64,000 nt of DNA, from positions 1-64,000 of the forward strand of contig NZ_NWVL01000030.1 in assembly GCF_002382885.1 (NCBI RefSeq). The letters run 5' to 3'. Below, piece after piece: positions 7,689 through 17,971 of the stretch; within the stretch, counting starts at the first letter, position 1, and the number at the start of each line of letters is the position of its first letter. The notes under the pieces are model-generated. The model had not been told where the DNA came from. It worked only from the letters and a program-made list of their open reading frames with translations, and searched no databases. A program made the position numbers and the translations under genes. Source of the DNA: Streptomyces sp. WZ.A104. Its GTDB lineage: Bacteria > Actinomycetota > Actinomycetes > Streptomycetales > Streptomycetaceae.

Positions 7689-9332
7689 TCAGTCACCGAA
7701 GGCGATCATGGTCTTCAGCTCCATCTCCTCCTTGTCGGAGGGCCCGGTGACGTAGCCGTGCATGAGGAGGGAGCGTCCGTCGGCGTAGTGGACCAGGGGG
7801 TCGTAGAAGGTGCGCTCGGCCGCCGCGGCGGACGCCGGGTGCCGCAGCACCGGCTGGAGGGGTCCGCCCTGCGGCCCGAGCGCCATGATGCCGCCGCCCG
7901 CACCCTTCACCCCGGCCGCGGGCGGGCTCAGGTACATCAGCACCTTGCCGCCCTCGACGCGCAACGGCAGCAGGGTCTGCGCGGCGGGCGCGTCGACCTT
8001 CCACTTCCGCTTGCCGGTGGTCCTGTCGAAGGCGACGACGGCGTTGGTCTTGTCGTCGCTGTCCTCCGGGGCCTTCGTGGCGAGGTAGAACGTGCTCGCG
8101 TCGGCCGCCGCCCCGATGCAGTGGTCCAGGTTCCCGCCCTCGTTGCGCAGGTCGTCGGCGCACCGGACGCCGTAGTCCTCGTTGCCCGCCTGGGGCTGGG
8201 CACGGTAGGTGCCGTCGCTGTCGAGCAGGACGACCGCCCACTCCGACTCCGCCCCGGACTTGCGCACGGAGACGACCGGCGGGTCCACGGAGTAGAACTG
8301 GTCGACCTTCCAGCCCTTCTTGACCTTGTACGTCCACACGGTCCGGCCGGTGGCCGGGTCGATGCGCCGCACCTCCTCCTCGGCCGGGTCGATCGGCTCC
8401 TTGCGGCAGTCGACTGCGGCGAGCGGGACGGCACCGCTGGTGAGGCCGTACGGCTGGCAGCTGCCGCCGGGGAGCTTGCCCCACAGGTGCTTGCCGTCGC
8501 TGATCCGGTAGGCGTCGGTGAGGCTGGTCCGCCCCACGGTCACGACGTCTCCGTTGATGGCCATGACGACGTCGGAGAGCGCGTCCTGGGTTTCCGAGCG
8601 GTCGTACGAAGCGGTCCAGCCTGCCTTTCCGGTGGCCAGATCGATCATCTGGAGTCTGTTGCAGAACGCCTCGTCCGTGGTGTCCGACATGAGTCCGATG
8701 ACGATCTTCCCGTCGGCGGTCGGCCGTGTGGGTGCCGCGCAGACGTCGGAGGGCAGGCGCAGGCTCCACTCCTGCGCGCCGTCGGCCAGTGAATAGGCGG
8801 ACGCGGTGCGGTACATGGCCTTGGCCACGGTGTCGCCGACGACCCAGGGCCCGAGGGCGGAGTCGCCGCCCTCGGGCAGGTCCACGCCGTTCTTCTGGAT
8901 CCAGCGGACGGGGGCCTCGCCCTCTTTGCGGCCCTTGTTGAGCTCCGCGGCTCCGGGGTCGGGCGTCGCCTTCCGGCTCGGCGGGGTGTCCGACTGCTTC
9001 GGGGCGCCGCTCTCCGTGCCCTTGGCAACGGGCTTCCTGTCGTCGGCGTCGTCACCGCCGCCCACGACGAACCAGACACCGGCCCCGACGACCAGCACCC
9101 CGGCGAGCACCGCGGCGACGATCCCCGCGGCCCGGCCCCGGGACGGGCGGCCGGGTCCACCGGGTCCGCCGGACAGCAGGGGGGCCGGCTGCGTCGGCGG
9201 CTGCGGATAGCCGTACGGGCCGGGAGGCGGCGGCCCGTGCTGCGCCGGGTCTCCGTACACACCCGGCTGTGGTTCGTACGGGGCGCCGAAGCCGCCCTGC
9301 TCGCCCGGGCTGCCCTGCGGCGGCTGCGACAT
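7689..9332 (-). CDS. Membrane-anchored PQQ-like beta-propeller protein 4
   Basis: A 547-residue protein, first in the transcriptional order of the four-gene array. It starts MSQPPQGSPGEQGG behind GAGGGGGA. Architecture: Pro/Gly/Tyr-rich tail (1-65), TM helix (GIVAAVLAGVLVVGAGVWFVV, about 72-92), charged linker, then a propeller with blades LADGAQEWSLRLP, DLATGKAGWTASY, DPATGRTVWTYK and RTTGKRKWKVDAP. It is closest to gene 3, sharing the PYEPQPGVYGDP tail motif and long stretches of the propeller. This suggests that genes 3 and 4 arose by a recent duplication or are kept alike by gene conversion. Biochemical role unknown. Confidence 0.8.
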   Translation of the reverse strand: MSQPPQGSPGEQGGFGAPYEPQPGVYGDPAQHGPPPPGPYGYPQPPTQPAPLLSGGPGGPGRPSRGRAAGIVAAVLAGVLVVGAGVWFVVGGGDDADDRKPVAKGTESGAPKQSDTPPSRKATPDPGAAELNKGRKEGEAPVRWIQKNGVDLPEGGDSALGPWVVGDTVAKAMYRTASAYSLADGAQEWSLRLPSDVCAAPTRPTADGKIVIGLMSDTTDEAFCNRLQMIDLATGKAGWTASYDRSETQDALSDVVMAINGDVVTVGRTSLTDAYRISDGKHLWGKLPGGSCQPYGLTSGAVPLAAVDCRKEPIDPAEEEVRRIDPATGRTVWTYKVKKGWKVDQFYSVDPPVVSVRKSGAESEWAVVLLDSDGTYRAQPQAGNEDYGVRCADDLRNEGGNLDHCIGAAADASTFYLATKAPEDSDDKTNAVVAFDRTTGKRKWKVDAPAAQTLLPLRVEGGKVLMYLSPPAAGVKGAGGGIMALGPQGGPLQPVLRHPASAAAAERTFYDPLVHYADGRSLLMHGYVTGPSDKEEMELKTMIAFGD

Positions 9333-9450
9333 CGGTGTGGTCCCCCTCGAACATACGGTCCAGTCTCTGCTGTCCCGTTTCTACCACCCGGCCCACGAGC
9401 ACCTGACACCCCACCAGCGCTGCTGGCCCCACCGACCCCAGCAGTGCCGG

Positions 9451-11271
<1,821 letters not shown>

Positions 11272-11362
11272 TTCACTCCTGTCCGGGGGGATCGATCGAC
11301 CTTCCCAGGGTACGGCGCGGCGGAAGGTGCGAGGCGTGCGGTCTCACCAGCGGGCATGTGCA

Positions 11363-11396
11363 GTACAGTTTTCTGTACGTACAGGATGACGTACAG
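11363..11396. promoter_or_regulatory. YefM-YoeB operator: overlapping GTACAG palindromes
   Basis: The segment just before yefM contains GTACAG-TTTT-CTGTAC (11363-11378, perfect inverted repeat), which overlaps a perfect 12-bp palindrome CTGTACGTACAG (11373-11384), followed by another GTACAG half-site at 11391-11396. YefM/YefM-YoeB operators in other bacteria are built on TGTACA-type palindromes of long and short arms, so this fits autoregulation by the encoded complex. Confidence 0.75.
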
Positions 11397-11409
11397 ATGG
11401 AGGCGCAGT

Positions 11410-11661
11410 ATGAGGACCATGACCTACACGGAGTCGAGGGCGAAGTACGCCGAGACCCTGAGCGCAGTCGTGGACGACCGTGAAGAGGTCGTGGTCACGC
11501 GCGCCGGCCACGAGCCCGTGGTGATAGTGGCGCTCGACGAGTACGAGTCCCTCAAGGAGACCGCGTACCAGCTCCGGAGCCCGGAGAACGCCCGTCGGCT
11601 GCTGGCTTCGATCGACCGTCTGGAAAGCGGCGGCGGCACGGTACAGGAGCTCGCGGAGTGA
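11410..11661 (+). CDS. yefM: YefM/Phd-family antitoxin
   Basis: An 83-residue antitoxin that binds DNA through its N-terminal half and the YoeB toxin through its C-terminal half. Visible family features: start MRTMTYTESRAKYAETL, the core REEVVVTRAGHEPVVIVALDEYESLKET, and an acidic C-terminal segment that would wrap the toxin. The ATG at 11410 has GGAGG 6 nt upstream; a second ATG at 11419 is possible and would remove three residues. The TGA overlaps the toxin's GTG by 4 nt, which couples translation. Expression is probably autoregulated through the GTACAG palindromes upstream. Confidence 0.92.
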   Translation: MRTMTYTESRAKYAETLSAVVDDREEVVVTRAGHEPVVIVALDEYESLKETAYQLRSPENARRLLASIDRLESGGGTVQELAE

Positions 11662-11918
11662 AGTTCGTGTGGGATCAGTCGTCGTGGGACGACTACGTCT
11701 GGTGGCAGAGCCAGGACCGCAAGATCCTCAAGAGGATCAACACACTGCTCCAGGACATCGCCCGGAACGGAAACGAAGGAATGGGCAAGCCGGAACCTCT
11801 GAAGCACGGCTTTCACGGGTACTGGTCCCGCCGCATCACCGACGAGCACCGGCTCATCTACAAGGTGGTCGACGACGAGGTCCGCATCGCCGCCTGCCGC
11901 TACCACTACGGCCGCTGA
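11658..11918 (+). CDS. yoeB: YoeB/Txe-family toxin, ribosome-dependent mRNA endonuclease
   Basis: An 86-residue RelE-superfamily toxin that cleaves mRNA in the ribosomal A site when free of YefM. It starts at a GTG that overlaps the antitoxin stop. The sequence MKFVWDQSSWDDYVWWQSQD and the C-terminal EHRLIYKVVDDEVRIAACRYHYGR match the YoeB fold closely. Catalytic-type residues are present: Glu46 (in the NGNEGMGKPEPLK region), Arg65 region, His83 and Tyr84 at the C-terminus. Length equals the usual 84-86 residues, so it appears intact. Its 3' end overlaps the convergent acyltransferase gene by 13 nt. Confidence 0.93.
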   Translation: MKFVWDQSSWDDYVWWQSQDRKILKRINTLLQDIARNGNEGMGKPEPLKHGFHGYWSRRITDEHRLIYKVVDDEVRIAACRYHYGR

Positions 11919-13240
11919 CCCCTGCCCGGCCCCCGCCCCGCCCGCTCCACCAGCAGCCAGCCGCACAGGGTCATCGCGACGGCCCCCGGGGCGCTGACCG
12001 GGATCGCGATCAGCAGGGCCGTGCGGCCCTCCAGCAGGCCGCCGAAGCCGACCATGGACAGGCCCAGCACGCCGAGCAGGCAGAGTGTCGCGCCCAGGGC
12101 CGCGAGGGGACCGTGGCCTGCGGCGGGGGCGGTGGGGACCGGGCGCTCGAAGGTGCGGAAGGCGGCCACGAGACCGGCGGTGAGGGCCGCGGCGAGCGCG
12201 ATCCGCAGGGGGGCCTGGGCCCACCAGGCGGCCGACGCGGGCTCGGGCAGCGGGGCGTCGAGGGCGAGCATCGCCCCGTACACCCCGAACATCGCCGTGA
12301 GGTGCCAGAGGAACGCGGTCATCGCCACCCCGTTGGCGGCCACCACCGTGCGCCAGGCCCGGGGGCGCTCCAGCAGGCGGGCGGCCGGGGCGCGGAGCAG
12401 TTCGACCGCGCCGACGAGCCAGAGGCCGTGGCAGAGCAGGGCGAGGGTGGGCGGGGCCATGTTGCTGACCTTCTCGCCGGGCATCCCGACCATGGACAGC
12501 GGGTACGGGCCGAACGCCACCAGCGCGGCGGCGGTGACCAGACCGCCACCGGCGAGCAGGGCGGGGCGGCGGAGGCGGAGGTGACCGTCGGCGCGCAGGA
12601 ACCCGAGCTGGTGCACCGCCAGCCAGACGAACGCGAAGTTGAGGAACTCCACGTACGGGACTCCCGCCGCGAAGCGGAGGGCGTCCACAGCGGCGGCCGC
12701 CCCCGCCAGTGCGGCGAAGGCCCCCCAGCCGTACCGCTCGTGCAGCCTCAGCAGCGGCGGGGTGAACGCGACCATCGCCAGGTAGATCCCGATGAACCAC
12801 AGCGGCTGGGTCACCATCCGCAGGGTGACGCCGCTCAGCCCGCCGCCCCCGCCGAGGAGCTGGACCAGCAGCGCCGCCGCGCCCCACACGAGGACGAAGA
12901 CCATGGTGGGGCGCAGCAGCCGCTGGAGCCGGGCCCGCAGGAACGCCGAGTAGACGGAGTCCGTCGAGCCGCCGGGGCGCTTGCGGAGCAGGGAGCGGTA
13001 GGACAGCGCGTGCGAGAAGCCGCCGACGAAGAAGAACACCGGCATGACCTGGAGCAGCCAGGTCAGCGGCTGGAGCGCCGGAACGACCGCCAGCAGGTTG
13101 CCCACCCCGTCCGGGGTGACGGCTGCCATCAGCCAGTGGCCGAGGACGACCGCGGCGAGCGAGGCGACCCTCAGCAGGTCGACGTAGCGGTCCCGGGTGG
13201 CGGGCGTCGCCCCGGCCAGTTCACGAACACTTGATCCCAT
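11906..13240 (-). CDS. Membrane acyltransferase (acyltransferase 3 family)
   Basis: A 444-residue polytopic membrane protein with about ten hydrophobic helices. The N-terminus RDRYVDLLRVASLAAVVLGHW carries the R-x10-H-type motif of OafA/NodX acyltransferases, which transfer acyl groups to sugars, lipids or secondary metabolites at the membrane. MPVFFFVGGFSHALSY is a second family block. WHLTAMFGVYG and the final TM segment complete the usual length. The C-terminal coding end overlaps that of yoeB, so transcripts converge. Acceptor and acyl donor cannot be told from sequence. Confidence 0.8.
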   Translation of the reverse strand: MGSSVRELAGATPATRDRYVDLLRVASLAAVVLGHWLMAAVTPDGVGNLLAVVPALQPLTWLLQVMPVFFFVGGFSHALSYRSLLRKRPGGSTDSVYSAFLRARLQRLLRPTMVFVLVWGAAALLVQLLGGGGGLSGVTLRMVTQPLWFIGIYLAMVAFTPPLLRLHERYGWGAFAALAGAAAAVDALRFAAGVPYVEFLNFAFVWLAVHQLGFLRADGHLRLRRPALLAGGGLVTAAALVAFGPYPLSMVGMPGEKVSNMAPPTLALLCHGLWLVGAVELLRAPAARLLERPRAWRTVVAANGVAMTAFLWHLTAMFGVYGAMLALDAPLPEPASAAWWAQAPLRIALAAALTAGLVAAFRTFERPVPTAPAAGHGPLAALGATLCLLGVLGLSMVGFGGLLEGRTALLIAIPVSAPGAVAMTLCGWLLVERAGRGPGRGQRP

Positions 13241-13332
13241 GGGGGTACGGTCGCGTGCGCGGGCCGGGGTGCGGCAGCGTCCTCGTACTCACTTGCTCGG
13301 TGAGTACGAGGGGCAGGAAGGTCCGAGGGGCG

Positions 13333-14226
13333 TCAGATCACGTGCGCGCCCGGCGCGGGCGACACCGCCACCCGTGCGCTGCGGCAGGTCCCGGACGTCA
13401 GCAGCGCGTCGGCCACCTTGAGGGCCACCGACTCGTCCTCGACCAGGAACGCCGTCGTCGGGCCCGAGCCGGAGACCAGGGCGGCCAGGGCCCCGGCCGC
13501 CGTGCCCGCCGCCAGGGTGTCCGCGAGGGAGGGGCGCAGGGAGAGCGCGGCGGGCTGGAGGTCGTTGCCCAGGGCGGCCGCGAGTGCGCCGGAGTCGCCC
13601 GAGCGCAGGGCGGCGAGCAGGGCGGGGGACGCGGTCGGCTCGGGGACCTCGGTGTCCGCCGTGAGGCGGTCGAACTCGCCGTACACCGCGGGCGTGGAGA
13701 GGCCGCCGTCCGCCATCGCGAAGACCCAGTGGAAGGTGCCCCCCACCTCGATCGGGGTCAGCTTCTCGCCGCGTCCGGTGCCGAGCGCGGCCCCGCCGAC
13801 CAGGCTGAACGGCACGTCGCTGCCCAGGTCCGCGCAGATCGCGAGGAGTTCGTCGCGGCTCGCGCCGGTCCCCCACAGGGCGTCGCACGCGACCAGGGCG
13901 GCCGCCCCGTCGGCGCTGCCGCCCGCCATGCCGCCCGCGACCGGGATGTCCTTGGCGATGTTGAGGTGGACGGCGGGTTCGATGCCGTACCGCTCGGCCA
14001 GCGCGAGGGCGGCCCGGGCGGCGAGGTTGGTGGTGTCCAGCGGGACCTGGGCGGCGTCCGGGCCGGAGCAGGTGATGCGCAGTTCGTCGGCGGGGGTGGC
14101 GGTGACCTCGTCGTACAGGCCCACGGCGAGGAAGACGTTGGCCAGGTCGTGGAAGCCGTCGGGGCGGGCGGCGCCCACGGCGAGCTGGACGTTGACCTTG
14201 GCGGGGACACGGACGGTGACGCTCAC
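13333..14226 (-). CDS. ispE: 4-diphosphocytidyl-2-C-methyl-D-erythritol kinase
   Basis: A 297-residue GHMP-family kinase that phosphorylates CDP-methylerythritol in the MEP isoprenoid pathway. It starts MSVTVRVPAKVNVQLAVG (the family's VRxPAKxNLxL motif 1). The ATP-binding loop is PVAGGMAGGSADGAA, about residues 103-117, and motif 3 near the C-terminus is LVSGSGPTTAFLV. The GTG start overlaps the rsmA stop by 4 nt, so the gene is translationally coupled as third member of rpfB-rsmA-ispE. No anomaly. Confidence 0.95.
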   Translation of the reverse strand: MSVTVRVPAKVNVQLAVGAARPDGFHDLANVFLAVGLYDEVTATPADELRITCSGPDAAQVPLDTTNLAARAALALAERYGIEPAVHLNIAKDIPVAGGMAGGSADGAAALVACDALWGTGASRDELLAICADLGSDVPFSLVGGAALGTGRGEKLTPIEVGGTFHWVFAMADGGLSTPAVYGEFDRLTADTEVPEPTASPALLAALRSGDSGALAAALGNDLQPAALSLRPSLADTLAAGTAAGALAALVSGSGPTTAFLVEDESVALKVADALLTSGTCRSARVAVSPAPGAHVI

Positions 14227-15113
14227 TTGTCGCCCCCGGAAAGCTCGGACGCCTCCGGCTTGTTCTCCGCGATCGCCGCGAACTCCTCGACGGTCAGCGC
14301 CTCACCGCGCGCCTGCGGGGAGACCCCGGCGGCGACGAGCGCGGCCTCGGCGGCGGGCGCGGAGCCCGCCCAGCCGGACAGGGCCGCGCGCAGCGTCTTG
14401 CGGCGCTGGGCGAAGGCGGCGTCCACGACCGCGAAGACCTCGGCGCGGGACGCGGTGGTGGCGATGGGCTCGGTGCGCCGGACGAGCGAGACGAGGCCGG
14501 AGTCGACGTTCGGGGCGGGCCAGAACACGTTGCGGCCGATGGCCCCGGCGCGCTTGACGTCCGCGTACCAGTTGGCCTTCACCGACGGCACGCCGTAGAC
14601 CTTGTTGCCGGGGCGGGCGGCGAGGCGGTCGGCGACCTCGGACTGGACCATGACGAGGGTGCGTTCGATGCTGGGGAAGCGCTCCAGGATGGTGAGCAGG
14701 ACCGGCACGGCCACGTTGTACGGGAGGTTCGCCACCAGTGCGGTGGGCGCCGGGCCCGGCAGCTCGGTGACCAGCATCGCGTCCGAGTGGACGAGGGCGA
14801 AGCGGTCGGCGCGCTCCGGCATCCGGGCGTTCACCGTGGCGGGCAGGGCGGCCGCGAGGACGTCGTCGATCTCGACCGCGATCACCCGGTCCGCCGCCTC
14901 CAGCAGCGCCAGGGTCAGCGAGCCGAGCCCGGGGCCGACCTCGACGACGACGTCGTCCGGGCGGACCCCCGCCGTGCGCACGATGCGGCGGACGGTGTTG
15001 GCGTCGATGACGAAGTTCTGACCGCGCTGCTTGGTGGGGCGTACGCCCAGCTTCGCGGCCAGGTCGCGGATGTCTGCGGGGCCCAGGAGGGCGTCGGGCT
15101 CTGTGCTGCTCAC
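14223..15113 (-). CDS. rsmA: 16S rRNA (adenine1518/1519-N6,N6)-dimethyltransferase
   Basis: KsgA/RsmA, 296 residues, dimethylates two adjacent adenosines in helix 45 of 16S rRNA. Visible: KRGQNFVIDANTVRRIV (family N-terminal motif KxxGQNFL), SAM site VVEVGPGLGSLTLALLE, and the catalytic NLPYN motif (ALVANLPYNVAVP, the N-L/I-P-Y/F signature). The C-terminal helical domain is complete. It starts at GTG with a 4-nt overlap with rpfB and ends with a 4-nt overlap with ispE, an arrangement conserved in actinobacteria. Confidence 0.96.
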   Translation of the reverse strand: MSSTEPDALLGPADIRDLAAKLGVRPTKQRGQNFVIDANTVRRIVRTAGVRPDDVVVEVGPGLGSLTLALLEAADRVIAVEIDDVLAAALPATVNARMPERADRFALVHSDAMLVTELPGPAPTALVANLPYNVAVPVLLTILERFPSIERTLVMVQSEVADRLAARPGNKVYGVPSVKANWYADVKRAGAIGRNVFWPAPNVDSGLVSLVRRTEPIATTASRAEVFAVVDAAFAQRRKTLRAALSGWAGSAPAAEAALVAAGVSPQARGEALTVEEFAAIAENKPEASELSGGDK

Positions 15114-16525
15114 CCGGTAAGCCTACGGCCGCAGTGCGGCCACGGACTCGCCCCCCGCTGTACGTACAGCTTCTTCGCCCGGTACGTCTGCTCGGCGGCG
15201 GGCGCGTCCTGGGGGCGTCCGCTGCCGCCGAGGGACTGCCAGGTCCGGGTGTCGAACTGGTACAGCCCCCCGTAGGTGCCGCTCGGGTCGACCGCCCCCG
15301 GCCGCCCGCCCGACTCGCAGGCGGCCAGCGCGCCCCAGTTCAGCCCGTCCGCCCCGGCGACCGAGTCGGGCCGCTGCCGGGTGCCGGTGCGGACGACGCG
15401 GCTGACCGGCCGGCGGACCAGCTCCTCGGCGGTCCTGCGGGGCTTCTGGCGGACCCCGTTGACGGTGCGGACGGTGTACGTGACCCGGCGCACCCCGTTG
15501 CGGCCCGCCCGCTCCACGACCTCGACGCCCCGGAACAGCTCGGGGTCCTCGCTGCGTTCGACGGCGTACGGGACCGTCTCCTCGCGCACCTCGCGGGTGT
15601 CGGTGATCCGCATGACGGAGATCGTCTGGCCGTCGCGCGGGAAGCTCGCGGGGTCCACGGAGGTGGTGTCCTGGCCGTGCAGCGTGATGCCCGCCTCGGC
15701 GACGGCCTCGCGGACGCTGGCCGCGTTGGTGCGCAGGGTGCGTTCCTGGCCGTCGGCCATGAAGGTCACGGTGCGTTCGGTGCGGACGGTGAGGGTCAGG
15801 CCGGTGCGGCCGATCGGTGCGGAGCGGGCGGTGGAGAGGTACGCCCCCTCCACGCGGACCCCGAATTCGCGCAGGGCCCCGGCCACGGTTCCGGCGGTCG
15901 TCCACGCCTGGTGGCGGACGCCGTCGAGGGTGAGGGTGATCGGCCGCCCGTAGCGGACGACGACCTCGTCGCCGTGGTCGAGGGCCGTGCCGGGGGCCGG
16001 GAAGACGGCGTCGTGCGCGCCGACGGTGACGCCCTCGTCCGCCAGGAGCTCGGTGACGTCGTCGGCGAAGGTGTGCAGGGTCCGGGGTGTGCCGTCGACG
16101 CTGAGGCGGACCGCCTTGTCGTTGGCGACGAACGCGGTGGTGCCGCCCGCCAGGAACGCGACGACGAGGGCCCGGGGGAGAAGGCGCCGCAGACTCTCGG
16201 GGTTCGCGACGAGCGTCCGGCGCCGCTTGGCCGCCCGCCGGGACCCGGACCCGGCCCCGGCGCGCGAGGGCGGCTGGCGCGGGACGGAGGGGGGCGGGGC
16301 CGGGAGGAGGGTGCCGGGGAGCGGGAAACCGGTGAGCGGGGTGTCCACCATGGTCGGGTCGTGCACCGCCCCGGCGGCCCAGGTCCCCTCGACGACGGTC
16401 AGCCGCTCGTGGAACCCGTCCGGCGCGGGCGGGGCGTACGGGGCCGGGGCGGGCGGCGGCGCGAGTGCCGTGCGCCCCCTCCGTCCGCCGCGCGCTGCCC
16501 GGTGACTGCCCTGTGAAGTGCTCAC
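15110..16525 (-). CDS. rpfB: Resuscitation-promoting factor, RpfB type
   Basis: A 471-residue cell-wall muralytic protein that cleaves peptidoglycan and aids exit from dormancy. Order: basic N-terminus, TM/signal anchor (RLLPRALVVAFLAGGTTAFVA, about 128-148), three DUF348 ubiquitin-like repeats (KAVRLSVDGTPRTLHTF, RPITLTLDGVRHQAWTT, RTVTFMADGQERTLRTN), a G5 domain (about 300-375) and a C-terminal lysozyme-like Rpf domain starting LNWGALAACESGG with catalytic Glu in ACESGG. The GTG start has GGGAG upstream. The unusually long Pro/Arg-rich cytoplasmic N-terminus (about 125 residues) is atypical compared with shorter family members, and an internal start cannot be excluded. Confidence 0.93.
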   Translation of the reverse strand: MSTSQGSHRAARGGRRGRTALAPPPAPAPYAPPAPDGFHERLTVVEGTWAAGAVHDPTMVDTPLTGFPLPGTLLPAPPPSVPRQPPSRAGAGSGSRRAAKRRRTLVANPESLRRLLPRALVVAFLAGGTTAFVANDKAVRLSVDGTPRTLHTFADDVTELLADEGVTVGAHDAVFPAPGTALDHGDEVVVRYGRPITLTLDGVRHQAWTTAGTVAGALREFGVRVEGAYLSTARSAPIGRTGLTLTVRTERTVTFMADGQERTLRTNAASVREAVAEAGITLHGQDTTSVDPASFPRDGQTISVMRITDTREVREETVPYAVERSEDPELFRGVEVVERAGRNGVRRVTYTVRTVNGVRQKPRRTAEELVRRPVSRVVRTGTRQRPDSVAGADGLNWGALAACESGGRPGAVDPSGTYGGLYQFDTRTWQSLGGSGRPQDAPAAEQTYRAKKLYVQRGASPWPHCGRRLTG

Positions 16526-16681
16526 GCCGCTCCCGAAGTTCCACCCGCCGACCCCCCCAGGGCCACAGGGCCGCGCGGCCCTGGTGCGCCCGGGACGATA
16601 GCGGAGACATAGTGACTCTCCAAAGCGATACGGCTACTCAGGGTCGCCGTGTCGGGCGCGCCGGGAAGATCTCCGGGGCCC

Positions 16682-17548
16682 TCAGAAGTCGAACGCGCGT
16701 GCCGTGTTGTCGTAGATCGCGGCGGCCAGCGCGTCCTCGTCCAGCCCCTTCACCTCGGCCATGGCGCGCAGCGTGACCGGAATGAGGTAAGGCGCGTTGG
16801 GCCGTCCGCGGTACGGGGCGGGGGTGAGGAAGGGCGCGTCCGTCTCGACGAGGACCAGCTCGGCGGGGGCGACGGCGAGCGCGTCGCGCAGCGGCTGGGC
16901 GTTCTTGAAGGTCACGTTGCCCGCGAAGGACATGAAGTATCCGGCGCTCGCGCAGATCCGGGCCATGTCGGCGTCACCGGAGTAGCAGTGGAACACGGTC
17001 CGCTCGGGCGCGCCCGCGTCCGCCAGCACCCGCAGGACGTCCGCGTGCGCGTCGCGGTCGTGGATGACCAGCGCCTTGCCGTACCGCTTGGCGATCTCGA
17101 TGTGGGCGCGGAACGACTCCTCCTGGGCGGCGACGCCCTCGGGACCCGTACGGAAGAAGTCCAGACCGGTCTCGCCGACCCCGCGCACGTGGTCGAGGGC
17201 GGCCAGCGCGTCGATCTCCGCGAGCGCCTCGTCCAGCGCCGCCTTGCCGCCGGGCTCCCGGGCGCCCTGCCGCGCGGTGCCCTCGACGTCCCCGTGGACG
17301 ATGCGCGGGGCCTCGTTGGGGTGCAGGGCGACCGAGGCGTGGACGGCGGCGTGGGCGGCCGCGGTCTCGGCGGCCCAACGGGAGCCCGCCACGTCACAGC
17401 CCACCTGGACCACCGCCGTGACGTTCACCGCGGCGGCCCGGGCGAGGGCCTCCTCGACGGTGGCGTCCTGCATGTCCAGATGGGTGTGGGAGTCGGCGAC
17501 CGGAACCCGCAGGGGCTCGGGCAGCGGCGGGGCTTCGGTACGGCTCAT
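16682..17548 (-). CDS. tatD: TatD-family metal-dependent DNase
   Basis: A 288-residue TIM-barrel amidohydrolase-type nuclease. Metal ligands visible: DSHTHLD (residues about 19-25), GETGLDFFR (Glu, 121 region), HDRDAH and HCYSGD for later histidines, and ETDAPFLTP for the final Asp. Placement just upstream of rpfB-rsmA-ispE is a conserved actinobacterial order. TatD enzymes have 3'-5' exonuclease activity and are linked to DNA repair. Length and motifs are standard. Confidence 0.94.
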   Translation of the reverse strand: MSRTEAPPLPEPLRVPVADSHTHLDMQDATVEEALARAAAVNVTAVVQVGCDVAGSRWAAETAAAHAAVHASVALHPNEAPRIVHGDVEGTARQGAREPGGKAALDEALAEIDALAALDHVRGVGETGLDFFRTGPEGVAAQEESFRAHIEIAKRYGKALVIHDRDAHADVLRVLADAGAPERTVFHCYSGDADMARICASAGYFMSFAGNVTFKNAQPLRDALAVAPAELVLVETDAPFLTPAPYRGRPNAPYLIPVTLRAMAEVKGLDEDALAAAIYDNTARAFDF

Positions 17549-17611
17549 GCCGACGATCGTACGAGGGCCCGGCCCCCGTACGTCATCGGCGTCCGGCGCA
17601 CCAGGGGGATG

Positions 17612-17971
17612 TCACCTGCGGTGGAACGGATGGAGGAGGTCCGACAGCCGCCAGTGGCGCTCCGGGGCGGCGGCGACGGACACCGCCCGGTCCTCCGCCT
17701 CGCGCGGCGCGGACTGCTTGCGCAGGAGCTCCTGGACACCGGCGACCCGCCCCGCCCGCATGATGCGCACCACGTGTCCGCCGCAGTTGGTGCAGGTGGG
17801 CGTGGAGAGCGGGGACGGCACACGCTCGCCGTCGGCCGTGTAGACGACGAAGTCGTGGCCGTGGACGTCCGTGTGGTGCTGTATCTCGTAGGACTGCTCC
17901 CAGCCGTATCCGCACCTCATGCAGGCGAAGGCGTACGCCTCATGGACGGTGGTCGCTGCGATCTCGCTCAT
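17612..17971 (-). CDS. Small zinc-ribbon protein of unknown function
   Basis: A 119-residue protein starting MSEIAATTVHEAYAFACMRCG behind AGGAGGAG. Two cysteine pairs, CMRCGYGW (about 17-20) and CTNCGG (about 60-63), form a likely four-Cys zinc ribbon, separated by a segment rich in His/Tyr (EIQHHTDVHGHDFVVY). The C-terminal half is basic and without recognisable domain (ending LLHPFHRR). It follows tatD on the same strand with a 60-nt gap. Transcriptional or nucleic-acid-binding roles are common for such ribbons but nothing here shows the role. Confidence 0.75.
   Translation of the reverse strand: MSEIAATTVHEAYAFACMRCGYGWEQSYEIQHHTDVHGHDFVVYTADGERVPSPLSTPTCTNCGGHVVRIMRAGRVAGVQELLRKQSAPREAEDRAVSVAAAPERHWRLSDLLHPFHRR

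Noticed and set aside
15134..16516. 460-codon plus-strand frame opposite rpfB
   Set aside because: Low-complexity shadow; rpfB on the other strand has intact DUF348, G5 and Rpf domains.
16526..16681. c-di-AMP (ydaO) riboswitch upstream of rpfB
   Set aside because: Gap is only about 155 nt, part of it the end of tatD's upstream region, with no matching structure recognised; that switch is known from rpfA-type genes.
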